Shown here: piece by piece, positions 20,091 to 31,528 of the stretch
Position numbering within the stretch: position 1 is the first letter of the stretch
Layout of the letters: the number at the start of each line of letters is the position of its first letter
Origin: Symsagittifera roscoffensis
Taxonomy: Eukaryota > Xenacoelomorpha > Acoela > Convolutidae
Reading direction: 5' to 3'
Length of the DNA: 60,000 nt
Assembly: GCF_963678635.1 (NCBI RefSeq)
Contig: NC_087064.1
Coordinates: 9,091,671-9,151,670 of the forward strand
Program-made: the position numbers and the translations under genes
Notes under the pieces: model-generated
Seen by the model: the letters and a program-made list of their open reading frames with translations, nothing else
What the model was told of the DNA's origin: nothing
The model's database searches: none

Positions 20091-20627
20091 GACAAAAACA
20101 AGTTTGTAGAAAAAACAAGCCTTTTGACTAAAGTGCTCGATTGCACTGACAATATTCTCGCCAAATTATTGCCAGGTTAGCTTTTTGACACGAATATTTT
20201 CAGTGTCATCCCAAAACTTTCGCTCTATCCGTTCGTTGTTCCAATTCAGTTGCCCTATTTGCAGAAAAAAGAAAATTGAGCTATCACTAAAAATTAACGT
20301 TGTTTCACAGCATTCCCTACTCTGTTCAGCTTCGGAAACAAAAACGACTAGTGGTTTCTTTCAGAAGCTTGTCGTTAGACCAAAACCACTAGAAATTTTG
20401 AGGGTCGACTGCATTCTTGCAATCATTCACCGGTTTTGCAGTCTCCCCGTTTGAAATTTCAAATGGTTATCCTCTATTTTGCTGAAACACAAGTTTATCG
20501 ATAAGCTTCTCATGATATCGTGGTCATCTCCCATATGAGTTGCCTCTTTGGGTTAAAATAAGTTTGACGTGTCACTTCATCGAATACCATCAGGATATCG
20601 CGCCTATCCGAGTCGAGATTTTTCACC
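20091..20627. other. Intergenic, possible exon remnant
   Basis: A plus-strand frame (to TGA at about 20454) contains LLCSASETKTTSGFFQKLVV, preceded by TTTCACAG. The evidence is too thin for an exon call; nothing else is seen. Confidence 0.2.
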
Positions 20628-20817
20628 TAATTTGAAGCAAGATTTGAGCGGTTTGAGCGGTTTTTTTAGACAATTACGCTCAAAATCTTGCTTCAAAATG
20701 AGCGGTTTGAGCGGTTTTTGAACGGTTTATCTAAAAAAAACGCTCAAAAACCGCGCAAGATTTGAACGGTTTTGAGCGGTTTATCTAAAAAAACCGCTCA
20801 AAAACAGCGCAAGATTT
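20628..20817. repeat. Cluster of GAGCGGTTT hairpin repeats
   Basis: GAGCGGTTT occurs repeatedly. The combination GAGCGGTTTATCTAAAAAAA followed by CCGCTC is a palindrome present in nearly two copies. CGCAAGATTT or its complement bounds the units. Probably a miniature inverted-repeat element that has duplicated locally. Confidence 0.7.
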
Positions 20818-20831
20818 AATAATAAAAAGTC

Positions 20832-20903
20832 GATCACAGAGGGATTCGAAACCCTATTCTTCTGATTCATAGTCAGACGCCTTATCCGTTAGCCCATGCG
20901 AAG
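20832..20903 (-). tRNA. tRNA-Arg-like pseudogene or tRNA-derived SINE head
   Basis: The minus strand gives a tRNA layout: an A-box-like TGGGCTAACGG, a D-arm end ATAAGGC, the anticodon arm TCTGA-CTATGAA-TCAGA, and a B-box-like GGTTTCGAATCC. A T run follows 3 bases after the end. The body resembles eukaryotic tRNA-Arg, but the seven-base loop reads ATG at positions 34-36. The first two acceptor pairs are mismatched, the D stem has a C-to-G change, and the T loop has one extra T. This points to a decayed gene or a SINE promoter, not a working tRNA. About 72 bases, no intron. Confidence 0.6.
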
Positions 20904-20979
20904 CCAATACAAATTACGCACCAAAATGAATACTGAATACTTTGCATTCTAATTCATGCTTTTAAAATTCCTGTGACAG

Positions 20980-21310
20980 TGATACGTACCTCGGCTCTTT
21001 TTCCTTTTCCCCCCACCTCACACGAGACCATGGAATCCCTTAATTGCATGTGAAACATCGGGCCACCAAGCCGCGAGCTCAACCTTGAGAGGTCCAAGAA
21101 TCGGCATCTCTAGACCACGATGTGGTGCCATTGGTATCAAGCACCAGCCACTCCTTCGGCGACGAGGGCCAGGATGGCATATAAGAAATAGCAGTGCTGG
21201 TATTACGAGGCCAATTTTGTGCACAATTTTGTGTCTGCAATTTCCTGGATTCCAGAGAGAAGTCTTGAAATTTTGTCGAAAAAAGTTGTAATTTCGGCAC
21301 ACACCTGTGG
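20980..21310 (-). other. GC-rich island, unassigned, possibly exonic
   Basis: A segment of markedly higher GC than its flanks. Two minus-strand frames stay open (one with MPILGPLKVELAAWWPDVSH, another with YMPSWPSSPKEWLVLDTNG). AATTGCAG could be an acceptor near 21238 and CGT|GTGAGG a donor near 21020. The correct frame cannot be chosen by eye and no family is recognised. Confidence 0.22.
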
Positions 21311-21850
21311 GATGGGGGTTGGGGTGAGCAGGATACTGATTCGAGCAAAATGTTTTAGAATGTTCTAGAACGCTTGAAAATGGTCATTAATTGTTCTAGC
21401 GTTTTTCAAGACTTTCAAACACATATACTGATATGAATCGCAGCAACATTTAAGTATAATTAGTTAAAAACTACCTGCTATCTCTGAATTTTTAAGTTCT
21501 TCTTAGCGTTTGAACTTTAAATTCTTACCTGTGGTTGCTGGATAGTTAATTCAAAAGAGGTAAAATAAAATCCTTAAGTTCTACTGAAATATACTTCATA
21601 AATATTAATGGGCAATAAACACTTAAAAGCTTAAAAGCTTGAGTGTTTCATATAACCAATTTTAAGCATTTTGATTTAAAAATCCACATAAATCAACAAG
21701 TTAGAAAGTACAAAGTACATGAAAATTAATTTGCAGAGCTTGAGAAATTGAGCCAATAATAATTCTTCAAATAATAAAGTTTCGACAAGAGACAAGAAGA
21801 TGAAAGATCGTCAGCATAAAAACTATGCATGAAAACATACCATGGCTGAA
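21311..21850. other. Intergenic AT-rich DNA, nothing recognised
   Basis: A short AGAATGTTCTAGAACG palindrome lies near 21357; nothing else seen. Confidence 0.45.
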
Positions 21851-21857
21851 ATTTTCC

Positions 21858-22640
21858 CTCATCATATGTAGTATGAATCATCAAGGTCAAGTTATGTCAT
21901 CTTTCATCTCAAAATGAATTGTAACTTTGGAACGGGCATGAACACAAAAACTGCTCGCCATCAAAAACTATATTTGCCAAAAACGCAATGTTCACGTTTT
22001 TCTTAATCATATGTAGTATGACTCATGAAAATTGCCATACGTCAGTTTATATCTCATTAATTGTAAATTATTTGACCACATTTTTGGGCCAAATTTTTTT
22101 TATCTGTTTTTGAGCATTTTGACCATGATTATAAATGTTGCTCAGCGTCAAAAACTACGTCTGAAGAATTATAAATTGTTCAAGTTTTGACTCACCGTAT
22201 GTAGTATATATCATCCAGTTTATGTTCTATCATCTTATCTCAGTAACTATTGATTTTCTGAAAAATTGTTTCCCAGTAAAAATTATTTCTGAAAAAATCC
22301 AGTTTTCGAGTTTTGTCTCATAATATGTAGTATGACTCATCAAAGTCATATTACATCGACTGATATCTCATTAACTTTAATTTTGCAAGCTTGATTGAGG
22401 CGATTACTGTTTCTCAGCATCAAAAATTTTGCTGAAAAATTTTGCTTTGATCAAGTTTTGAATTATCATATTTAGCATGAATCATCAGAGTCATGTTATA
22501 TCAACTTATCTCTTAATAAATTTTGATTTTTTTAACACGGGCTTGAACACAAAAATTGCTCGCCATCATAACGTTTGTTTGAAACAAATGTACTTTTTGA
22601 GTTTTGCCTCATCATATCTCGTAATGCTCCTTAAAATCAG
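21858..22640 (+). repeat. Degenerate satellite, about six units of roughly 145 bases
   Basis: A landmark (CATATGTAGTATG, then A/CTCATC) recurs at about 21863, 22008, 22196, 22325, 22467 and 22612. It is followed each time by TTATxTCATCT and AACTxTxATTTT, then GAACACAAAAA or CAGCATCAAAAA. Units differ by many substitutions and indels, so the array is old. No ORF is conserved through it. Confidence 0.7.
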
Positions 22641-22914
22641 ATTACATCATCTAATATGTCGAAAAATGATTTTGCCAGAAAGATGGGATAGCCGTGGGTG
22701 CAACCCTAGCTAAATTTTTGGCAAAAATTCGGAAACAATTGTTTGAAGGAGTATTCAAAGATGAAAACGGTGGCGTTATAAAAAAATTAACAAAAAAAAA
22801 CATCTTAAACTTGTCCAAACTGCTGTAAAAAAGTTTGTTTGGAACTGTAATTGTGTTGAATGTGAATAATATGAATTTAGTTATATCTAAATTTACTTTC
22901 AGATCTTCAGAGGC

Positions 22915-23127
22915 TTAGATCTGAGGGAAAGTGTCGACTCATCTCCGATGGATATGGTGGTTTTCTCTGCTGTACAAAAACAATAGTAACAGCTATGTAA
23001 AATTCTTAGATACTCGTAAGTTTTAATCATAATCTTTTTGATTGTTAAATTCGTTCTCTGTGTAAATACTTTGAGTTTTGGCTCTACATAGCTGATGATT
23101 GTAGCTATAACAAAAACGTTCATACTT
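22915..23127. mobile_element. Arm remnant of the foldback element family
   Basis: The segment with GACTCATCTCCGATGGA, TGTACAAAAACAATAGTAAC and its surroundings corresponds to 48070-48125 in the right arm of the foldback element (GATCCATCTTCGATGGA, CTGAACAAAAACAATAGTAA). It lies immediately left of the first 4.2 kb unit and is not repeated in later units. Confidence 0.6.
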
Positions 23128-23214
23128 AGCTTTAAAAAAAGTATATGAGTTAATTTTTTTTTGACTTATGCTGTTTTAAACAACAGTATTTTTGTCACTT
23201 TGTAAACCTGGTTT

Positions 23215-23420
23215 TATTAGAGGTCTCGTGGTCTGGGGATGCTGCGAATCAGTCATGAGCTCATTATTTTCATAAGTAAGTTAATTTAACTTGCGCGACG
23301 CGGCTGGTAGCCGTTAGACAGCAGCGATTTGATCGACACTATTGTGACGCTAGCCAATCGTTTTAGAATCTATCTTTACTTTATGTCGGTCTGTTCCGGG
23401 CGAATGCCAACTGCTATAAC
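23215..23420. mobile_element. Foldback-arm segment inside the 4.2 kb unit
   Basis: The words TCGTGGTCTGGGGATGCTG, CATGAGCTCA and GACGCTAGCCA, ending CCGGGCGAATG, align in order with 48165-48412 of the foldback right arm. Equivalent segments lie near 27415-27620 and 31604-31810. Confidence 0.65.
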
Positions 23421-24307
23421 CAGAATGTGTGTTTTGATTTCGTTCGCTTTCTCAATTACCAAGATTCGACAATTTATGTTTATGGAGAAAAGAACTGGGT
23501 ATGTAAATTAACTGATTTGATCGCCTAACAGCTTTTGTATTCAGATCAAAAATCGTGGCAAAAACATCGCTTCAAATCAGATTTTCACATTTGAATTTCA
23601 AACTTACGGTTTAATAGAGATTCTTATAGAACCAGAGCTGCAGCATCTGCATCTGCGGGAACTCCTTCAATGCTTAAATCGACCAAATTGATTTTTTTCT
23701 AATTATCTTTCATACATAAATGAAAACCTGGGCTCTATCCCGTTTCTCACCCCATCGGAAAAATTACTATATAATCTTGCTTACAAATTGTTCGTATGGC
23801 AAATTTTTGGTGCTAGGAAATTTAGCAGACCGCTTTTTTGCAGACTCAGAAAAGTTATGAAGTCAGAAAGCTAATTTTAAATGCTGCGCTTCCATTCAAC
23901 ACGATTGTTATTGTGTGCGTAAATGATTCTTGTGACTTTTGTGTTTTTGAAGTTGATAGTTTTTTTGGTCATAGGAAATACTGGCCTACGAAATAAGACC
24001 TAAACGTGACCAAAAAAATAGAATTTGGACGTCTAAGCAAAACTACAAATATGGGAAATAAGAAGTAATTGTATTGATAACGTGTGTAATTTGATTACTG
24101 ACTACTATTGACTTTCGCTGATTACAATTAACTTTCACTTGAGCTTTCTTAAATGCTAATCAAGGTTTCACATTCACAATAGCATAGTTTATGCGTTTCA
24201 AAAATGTTTCATAAAAATCCAATTAATGTTTTACAAAATTTATTTTGAGATGCAAAGGGATTATACACTCTTTTAGCAATTGAAAAAAAATTGCTTCAAG
24301 CGATAAG

Positions 24308-25131
24308 CCCAGGTTGACTAAAACTTCTTATAAAACACTTTCCATATATGAAAAAACTTCTTACCATACAGTTCCGTACACTTCTATACCTACAAAAAAT
24401 TTATCAAAAAATAAGCATTTTTTCATATAAGAAAACTGTTCGATGTTTTTCCAAAAACAAATTTTTTTTTCATTTTTTTAAATTTAATTTCTAAATTTTT
24501 AGGTTGTGTTCGTAACCAAACGCAACTGACAAAAACCTTGAATTACTCAAAGCACCAAAGGTTGAACGGTCTTGCATGTACAATGCATAGAAAACGACCT
24601 GAAGTGTCTTAGAGCTGTCTTTCACAAATGATAAAAGGTAATTAACAAACTTTTTTGGCAAACATTTTCAACCAACTTTTATTTTCCTATAGCTTGAATT
24701 GTTTTATCAGACAATGATCAAGACATATACGAAAATAAAATGCGATACTAAAGAAATAGGAATTTTCAGCGTTTTTACAAAATACAAATTAAGCGAAAAG
24801 GAAAAAACCAACATTAGTGTATCCAGGACTACGTTATGTACAAAAAAACTTGAATTTTTTTTTTGGAAACTGTTTGTACAAAATTCGATTTGCGGTTGAA
24901 AAAACTTGAAAATTTTTTTGGGCGATTTCAAAATTACGTGAAAAATTTTTTTTGTGTCGCCAGCTAAAAAAAATGCTAGTCATACAATTTCCTTATATGA
25001 GAATTGTATGATACGCTTTTTTTTCAAAATACGAAAACCTCGGTTTTTTCATCATCAGAATGCATTTATCAGAATCAAACATGTATGGAATTGTATGATA
25101 AGCTTTTTCGCTGTATGGAGGTCAACCCGGG
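24308..25131. mobile_element. TIR element CCCRGGTTGAC...GTCAACCCGGG, 0.82 kb (unit 1)
   Basis: Left end CCCAGGTTGAC, right end GGTCAACCCGGG. Subterminal words CATACAGTTCC, TCATACAATTTCC and GAATTGTATGATA occur in both orientations near the ends. No transposase. Equivalent copies: 28506-29317, 32699-33515 and 36217-37063, each amplified together with the 4.2 kb unit. Related elements at 12937-13645 and 17948 show that the family moved independently of the array. Confidence 0.6.
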
Positions 25132-25851
25132 AGGTTTGTTAGCCGTTCGCGTTTTGTCCAAAATGCTAGTTTTGCAAAAAAAAAACTAACGCCTAAATTG
25201 TCGGAGCCGTCTAATTAGCTTGTCTAATTTCCTAGCCCCCAGTTTTGTTGTTAAACTGTGAGATGAAAGATAAGTGTCATATTTGGGGAAAATTGACCCA
25301 AAACTGATTGTCTGTTTGAATCTGTCAATCAAAATTGCACTAGTTTATTACGGTCTACTAAAAGGCTCATTTGTTTTATGCTGAAAAATTGGTCTGCTAA
25401 ACGATCGGTCCCCCAACGTTGACTTAAGAAAACTTTTTTTAATGTTGACACGTTGATGTTAAGAACATCTAAAATTATTTTAACTGAGCTTGCATTAAAC
25501 TAATTGCAGGAAAAATCAAAAGCTGGTTAGAAAAGAGCCAAAACTTGGTCTAAGTGTACTAACTGATTTGAAAAGAGACCAACCAAACATAGGACTCATG
25601 GGTAAAGTCTCCATTTTCGATCAACAAAAGTTCACCTAAAAGAGCACATCATTAAATTAATCGTCCCTACCTCAAAAGTGAGGTGAAATTTTCGCCTTTC
25701 TTTATAAAATGAATTACGTCTCAAAAGGCGTAATTCCCAAATGGCTTAAAAATGAAAAATCTCCCAAATGGCATAAAATTCATGCAACAGTTGCATTTAA
25801 ACAAACAAAATAAATTTGTTCGTTGAAAAAAACTGGCAATTCAAATGCTGA

Positions 25852-26133
25852 TTGACATTTCAACTTGAAAAAATTCTAGAAGTTTTTTTATCAAGAGCAA
25901 AAAGCATATGCTTGAGGTTTTTGATAAGCATTTTGTGGCCAATTTTTGCGACAAAATTTACGCTTAACATTTACTTGCAAGCAATTCATTCCAAAGTTTG
26001 TTCACATGTTTTCGTTCCTGACAAAATGATAGAATTCGAACTTGATATGAAACGCTTGAATTACAATGAATACTTGAAATCTATGCGAATTGGGAAAAGT
26101 TTCGTTTTTATGCTATTTGGGGAACTACAATAA
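25852..26133 (+). other. 93-codon ORF of the 4.2 kb unit, probably non-coding
   Basis: ATG to TAA, followed at once by AATAAAATCC. The ORF is intact in three units (also 30036-30317 and 34234-34515). It begins MTFQLEKILEVFL; no family is recognised. All four differences between unit 1 and unit 3 change the amino acid (T2K, N to S, E to K, L to P), which argues against purifying selection. It most likely survives because the units are recent copies. Confidence 0.15.
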
Positions 26134-26350
26134 AATCCAGCCTTGTAACAAAAAATGATACCCCAACTGCACATTGATTTTTGTAAAAGAGTTATTTACC
26201 AATGAAACGAGCCGGAACTTTGTATTCGCGTCTGGGTTCCCTACAGCTTCGCGCAAAACAAGAAAACAGAAAAAACGGTTGGTTACGTGCGCCATCCTTG
26301 TTGTGAATTGAGTTGATTTATTTCGACAGTGTACAGTCAGTGTACAATCA

Positions 26351-27186
26351 GGTTAGCGCAAGGCGAGGCAGCGCATGGAGGATATTGGCAGAGCCTCGCT
26401 AACAAGATAAAGCAAAGCGAGACAAAGCACGGCTGTGGAAAGAAGGGCAAGCCTAGGAGGAGCCTGACAGCGCAAAGCAGGGCAGAGACGCGCAAGACAA
26501 GATAGGACAGTAGAAGTCATGCTAGCTCGAGGCAAGGCCACAATTCTCATGGCCAGACAAAGTAAGGCAAGGTAGCGCGGAGCAGCGGAAAACCGAGCAA
26601 GGCTTACAAGTAAAAGCATGGTAGAAAAGCACAATGCAATGCATATCAGTGCAAAACAAGGAAGGTCAAGGTAAGGCAATGTAAGTCAACACAGGGCAGC
26701 GTAGCGCAAGGCGACAGGGTAGCGCAACAAGACAAGGCAGCTCAAGGCAAGACAGGGCAACTCAAAAAAGGCACGCAGGGAATCTGAACCGACAAGGCTG
26801 GGCAAGTGAAGGAGCAGCTGGCAGCGCAGTGCAATGGAAGGCAGGGCATGGCAAGGCAAGGCATGTCAGCAGAAACAGGGCAGCGCAGCGCAAAAAAAAG
26901 CAGGGAAAGTAGGGCAGCACAAGGCAAAACAAAGCAGGGCACCGCCGAGAAAGAAGGATAGCGCAAGGCAGTATGGAGCAAAACAAGCAGCAAGGAGCTC
27001 TGAAAGAATAGGCAGGGCAGGTCAGTGTACAGAAAATGGCAGTGCAAGGCGAAGCGAAAAAGAGCAGCGCAGCGTAAAAGAAGGCAGCGCCAGACAATGC
27101 AAGGCAGCTTAGGGCAGGGCAACTGAAAGCATAGTAGTGCTGTGCGGCCGAAAAAAGGGCCAGACAGGTGTGTGCGAGACAAAGCA
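26351..27186. repeat. Degenerate GGCAA/GGCAG tract, unit 1
   Basis: About 0.84 kb of purine-rich plus strand made of short words such as GGCAAGGCA, GGGCAGCGCA and AAAGCAGGGC, with no strict period. Strand asymmetry is extreme: very little T on the plus strand. The minus strand stays open in two frames, giving Leu/Cys/Ala/Pro-rich translations of 146-173 codons that reflect repeat composition and not a gene. Copies at 30537-31380 and 34735-35577. Confidence 0.85.
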
Positions 27187-27339
27187 GGCTAATTTGAAAC
27201 ATAATTTTTTCATTATAAACGAAGCCAATTAAGTTTTTCCTAAATTAACCCCAATCAGTATAATCCCCTTTGATACTACAAACACAGCGTGTTGTTGTAC
27301 ATTTTTTTGCCACTTGGGGAAGAGAATTACACGGCAATA

Positions 27340-30300
27340 AAGTATATGAGTTAATTTTTTTCGACTTATGATATTTTAAACAACAGTATTTTTGTCACTT
27401 TGTAAACCTGGTTTTATTAGAGGTCTCGTGATCTGGGGATGCTGCGAATCAGCCATGAGCTCACTACTTTCATAACTAAGTTAATTTAACTTGCGCGACG
27501 CGGCTGGTAGCCGTTAGACAGCAGCGGTTTGATCGACACTATTGTGACGCTAGCCAATCGTTTTAGAATCTATCTTTACTTCATGTCGGTCTGTTCCGGG
27601 CGAATGCCAACTGCTATAACCAGAATGTGTGTTTTGATTTCGTTCGCTTTCTTAATTACCAAGATTCAACAATTTATGTTTATGGAGAAAAGAACTGGGT
27701 ATGAAAACTAACTGATTTGATCGCCTAACAGCTCTTGTATTCAGATCCAAAATCGTGGCAAAAACATCGCTTCAAATCAGATTTTCACATTTGAATTTCA
27801 AACTTACGGTTTAACAGAGATTTTTATAGAACCAGAGCTGCAGCAGCTGCATCTGCGGGAACTCCTTCAATGCTTACATCGACCAAAATAATTTTTTCTA
27901 ATTATCTTTTATACATAAATGAAAACCTGGGCTCTATCCCGTTTCTCACCCCATCGTAAAATTACTATATAATCTTGCTTACAAATTGTTCGTATGGCAA
28001 ATTTTTGGTGCTACAAAATTTAGCAAACCGCTTTTTTGCAGACTCAGAAAAGTTATGAAGTCAGAAAGCTAATTTTAAACGCTGCGCTTCCATTCAACAC
28101 GATTGTTATTGTGTGCGTAAATGATTCTTGTGACATTTGTGTTTTTGAAGTTGATAGTTTTTTTGGTCATACGAAATACTGGCCTACGAAATAAGACCTA
28201 AACGTGACCAAAAAAATAGAATTTGGACGTCGAAGCAAAACTACAAATATGGGAAATAAGAAGTAATTGTATTGATAACGTGTGTAATTTGATTACTGAC
28301 TACTATTGACTTTCGCTGATTACAATTAACTTTCACTTGAGCTTTCTTAAATGCTAATCAAGGTTTCACATTCACAATAGCATAACTTATGCTTATCAAA
28401 AATGTTTCATAAAAATCCAATTAATGTTTTACAAAATTTATTTTGAGATGCAAAGGGATTATATACTCTTTTAGCAATTGAAAAAAAATTGCTTCAAGCG
28501 ATAAGCCCAGGTTAACTAAAACTTCTTATGAAACACTTTCCATATATGAAAAAAACTTCTTACCATACAGTTCCGTACACTTCCATACCTACAAAAAACT
28601 TATCAAAAAATAAGCATTTTTTCATATAAGAAAACTGTTCGATGTTTTTCCAAAAACAAAATTTTTTTTTTCATTTTTTTAAATTTAATTTCTAAAATTT
28701 TTAGGTTGTGTTTGTAACCAAACGCAACTGACAAAGACCTTGAATTACTCAAAGCACCAAAGGTTGAACGGTCTTGCATGTACAATCAAGTGTCTTAGAG
28801 CTGTCTTTCACAAATGATAAAAGGTAATTAACAAACTTTTTTTGGCAAACATTTTCAACGAACTTTTATTTTCCTATAGCTTGAATTGTTTTATCAGACA
28901 ATGCTCAAGACATATACGAAAATAAAATGCGATACTAAAGAAATAGGAATTTTCAGCGTTTTTAAAAAATACAAATTAAGCGAAAAGGAAAAAACCAACA
29001 TTAGTGTATCCAGGACTACGTTATGTACAAAAAAACTTGAATTTTTTTTTGGAAACTGTTTGTACAAAATTCGATTTGCGGTTGAAAAAACTTGAAAATT
29101 TTTCTGGGCGATTTCAAAATTACGTGAAAAATTTTTTTTGTGTCGCCAGCTAAAAAAAATGCTAGTCATACAATTTCCTTATATGAGAATTGTATGATAC
29201 GCTTTTTTTTCAAAATACGAAAACCTCGGTTTTTTCATCATCAGAATGCATTTATCAGAATCAAACATGTATGGAATTGTATGATAAGCTTTTTCGCTGT
29301 ATGGAGGTCAACCCGGGAGGTTTGTTAGCCGTTCGCGTTTTGTCCAAAATGCTAGTTTTGCAAAAAAAACTAACGCCTAAATTGTCGGAGCCGTCTAATT
29401 AGCTTGTCTAATTTCCTAGCCCCCAGTTTTGTTGTTAAACTGTGAGATGAAAGATAAGTGTCATATTTGGGGAAAATTGACCCAAAACTGATTGTATGTT
29501 TGAATCTGTCAATCAAAATTGCACTAGTTTATTACGGTCTACTAAAAGGCTCATTTGTTTTATGCTGAAAAATTGGTCTGCTAAACGATCGGTCCCCCAA
29601 CGTTGACTTAAGAAAACTTTTTTTAATGTTGACACGTTGATGTTAAGAACATCTAAAATTATTTTAACTGAGCTTGCATTAAACTAATTGCAGGAAAAAT
29701 CAAAAGGTGGTTAGAAAAGAGCCAAAACTTGGTCTAAGTGTACTAACTGATTTGAAAAGAGACCAACCAAACATAGGACTCATGGGTAAAGTCTCCATTT
29801 TCGATCAACAAAAGTTCACCTAAAAGAGCACATCATTAAATTAATCGTCCCTACCTCAAAAGTGAGGTGAAATTTTCGCCTTTCGTCATAAAATGAATTA
29901 CGTCTCAAAAGGCGTAATTCCCAAATGGCTTAAAAATGAAAAATCTCCCAAATGGCATAAAATTCATGCAACAGTTGCATTTAAACAAACAAAATAAATT
30001 TGTTCGTTGAAAAAAACTGGCAATTCAAATGCTGATTGACATTTCAACTTGAGAAAATTCTAGAAGTTTTTTTATCAAGAGCAAAAAGCATATGCTTGAG
30101 GTTTTTGATAAGCATTTTGTGGCCAATTTTTGCGACAAAATTTACGCTTAACATTTACTTGCAAGCAATTCATTCCAAAGTTTGTTCACATGTTTTCGTT
30201 CCTGACAAAATGATAGAATTCGAACTTGATATGAAACGCTTGAATTACAATGAATACTTGAAATCTATGCGAATTGGGAAAAGTTTCGTTTTTATGCTAT

Positions 30301-31528
30301 TTGGGGAACTACAATAAAATCCAGCCTAGTAACAAAAAATGATACCCCAACTGCACATTGATTTTTGTAAAAGAGCAATTTACCAATGAAACGAGCCGGA
30401 ACTTTGTATTCGCGTCTGGGTTCCCTACAGCTTCGCGCAAAACAAGAAAACAGAAAAAACGGTTGGTTACGTGCGCCATCTTTGTTGTGAATTGAGTTGA
30501 TTTATTTCGACAGTGTACAGTCAGTGTACAATCAGGTTAGCGCAAGGCGAGGCAGCGCATGGAGGATATTGGCAGAGCCTCGCTAACAAGATAAAGCAAA
30601 GCGAGACAAAGCACGGCTGTGGAAAGAAGGGCAAGCCTAGGAGGAGCCTGACAGCGCAAAGCAGGGCAGAGACGCGCAAGACAAGATAGGACAGTAGAAG
30701 TCATGCTAGCTCGAGGCAAGGCCACAATTCTCATGGCCAGACAAAGTAAAGCAAGGTAGCGCGGAGCAGCGGAAAACCGAGCAAGGCTTGCAAGTAAAAG
30801 CATGGTAGAAAAGCACAATGCAATGCATATCAGTGCAAAACAAGGAAGGTCAAGGTAAGGCAATGTAAGTCAACACAGGGCAGCGTAGCGCAAGGCGACA
30901 GGGTAGCGCAACAAGACAAGGCAGCTCAAGGCAAGACAGGGCAACTCAAAAAAGGCACGCAGGGAATCTGAACCGACAAGGCTGGGCAAGTGAAGGAGCA
31001 GCTGGCAGCGCAGTGCAATGGAAGGCAGGGCATGGCAAGGCAAGGCAAGGCATGTCAGCAGAAACAGGGCAGCGCAGCGCAAAAAAAAGCAGGGAAAGTA
31101 GGGCAGCACAAGGCAAAACAAAGCAGGGCACCGCCGAGAAAGAAGGATAGCGCAAGGCAGTATGGAGCAAAACAAGCAGCAAGGAGCTCTGAAAGAATAG
31201 GCAGGGCAGGTCAGTGTACAGAAAATGGCAGTGCAAGGCGAAGCGAAAAAGAACAGCGCAGCGTAAAAGAAGGCAGCGCCAGACAATGCAAGGCAGCTTA
31301 GGGCAGGGCAACTGAAAGCATAGTAGTGCTGTGCGGCCGAAAAAAGGGCCAGACAGGTGTGTGCGAGACAAAGCAGGCTAATTTGAAACATAATTTTTTC
31401 ATTATAAACGAAGCCAATTAAGTTTTTCCTAAATTAACCCCAATCAGTATAATCCCCTTTGATACTACAAACACAGCGTGTTGTTGTAAATTTTTTTGCC
31501 ACTTGGGGAAGAGAATTACACGGCAATA
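27340..31528. repeat. 4.2 kb tandem unit 2
   Basis: Same order as unit 1. The TIR element is at 28506-29317, the 93-codon ORF at 30036 and the GGCAA tract at about 30537-31380. Unit 2 is closer to unit 1 in the TIR element and middle. It shares a 15-base deletion with unit 3 around 28787 relative to unit 1 (the GCATAGAAAACGACC part of unit 1 is absent). Confidence 0.93.

Larger units (their letters stand above)
23128..27339. repeat. 4.2 kb tandem unit 1
   Basis: Starts at GTATATGAGTTAATTTTTTT. Unit order: foldback-arm segment (about 23215-23420), AT-rich middle, TIR element 24308-25131, AT-rich part with a 93-codon ORF (25852), and a GGCAA tract 26351-27186. It is almost identical to units 2 and 3 apart from small indels and scattered substitutions. 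No recognisable gene is present. Confidence 0.93.

Noticed and set aside
26762-27202. Long Leu/Cys/Ala/Pro-rich ORFs resembling membrane proteins (also 30870-31391, 35066-35587)
   Set aside because: They are translations of the degenerate GGCAA tract. Two overlapping frames look alike and the composition follows the repeat, so no gene is supported.
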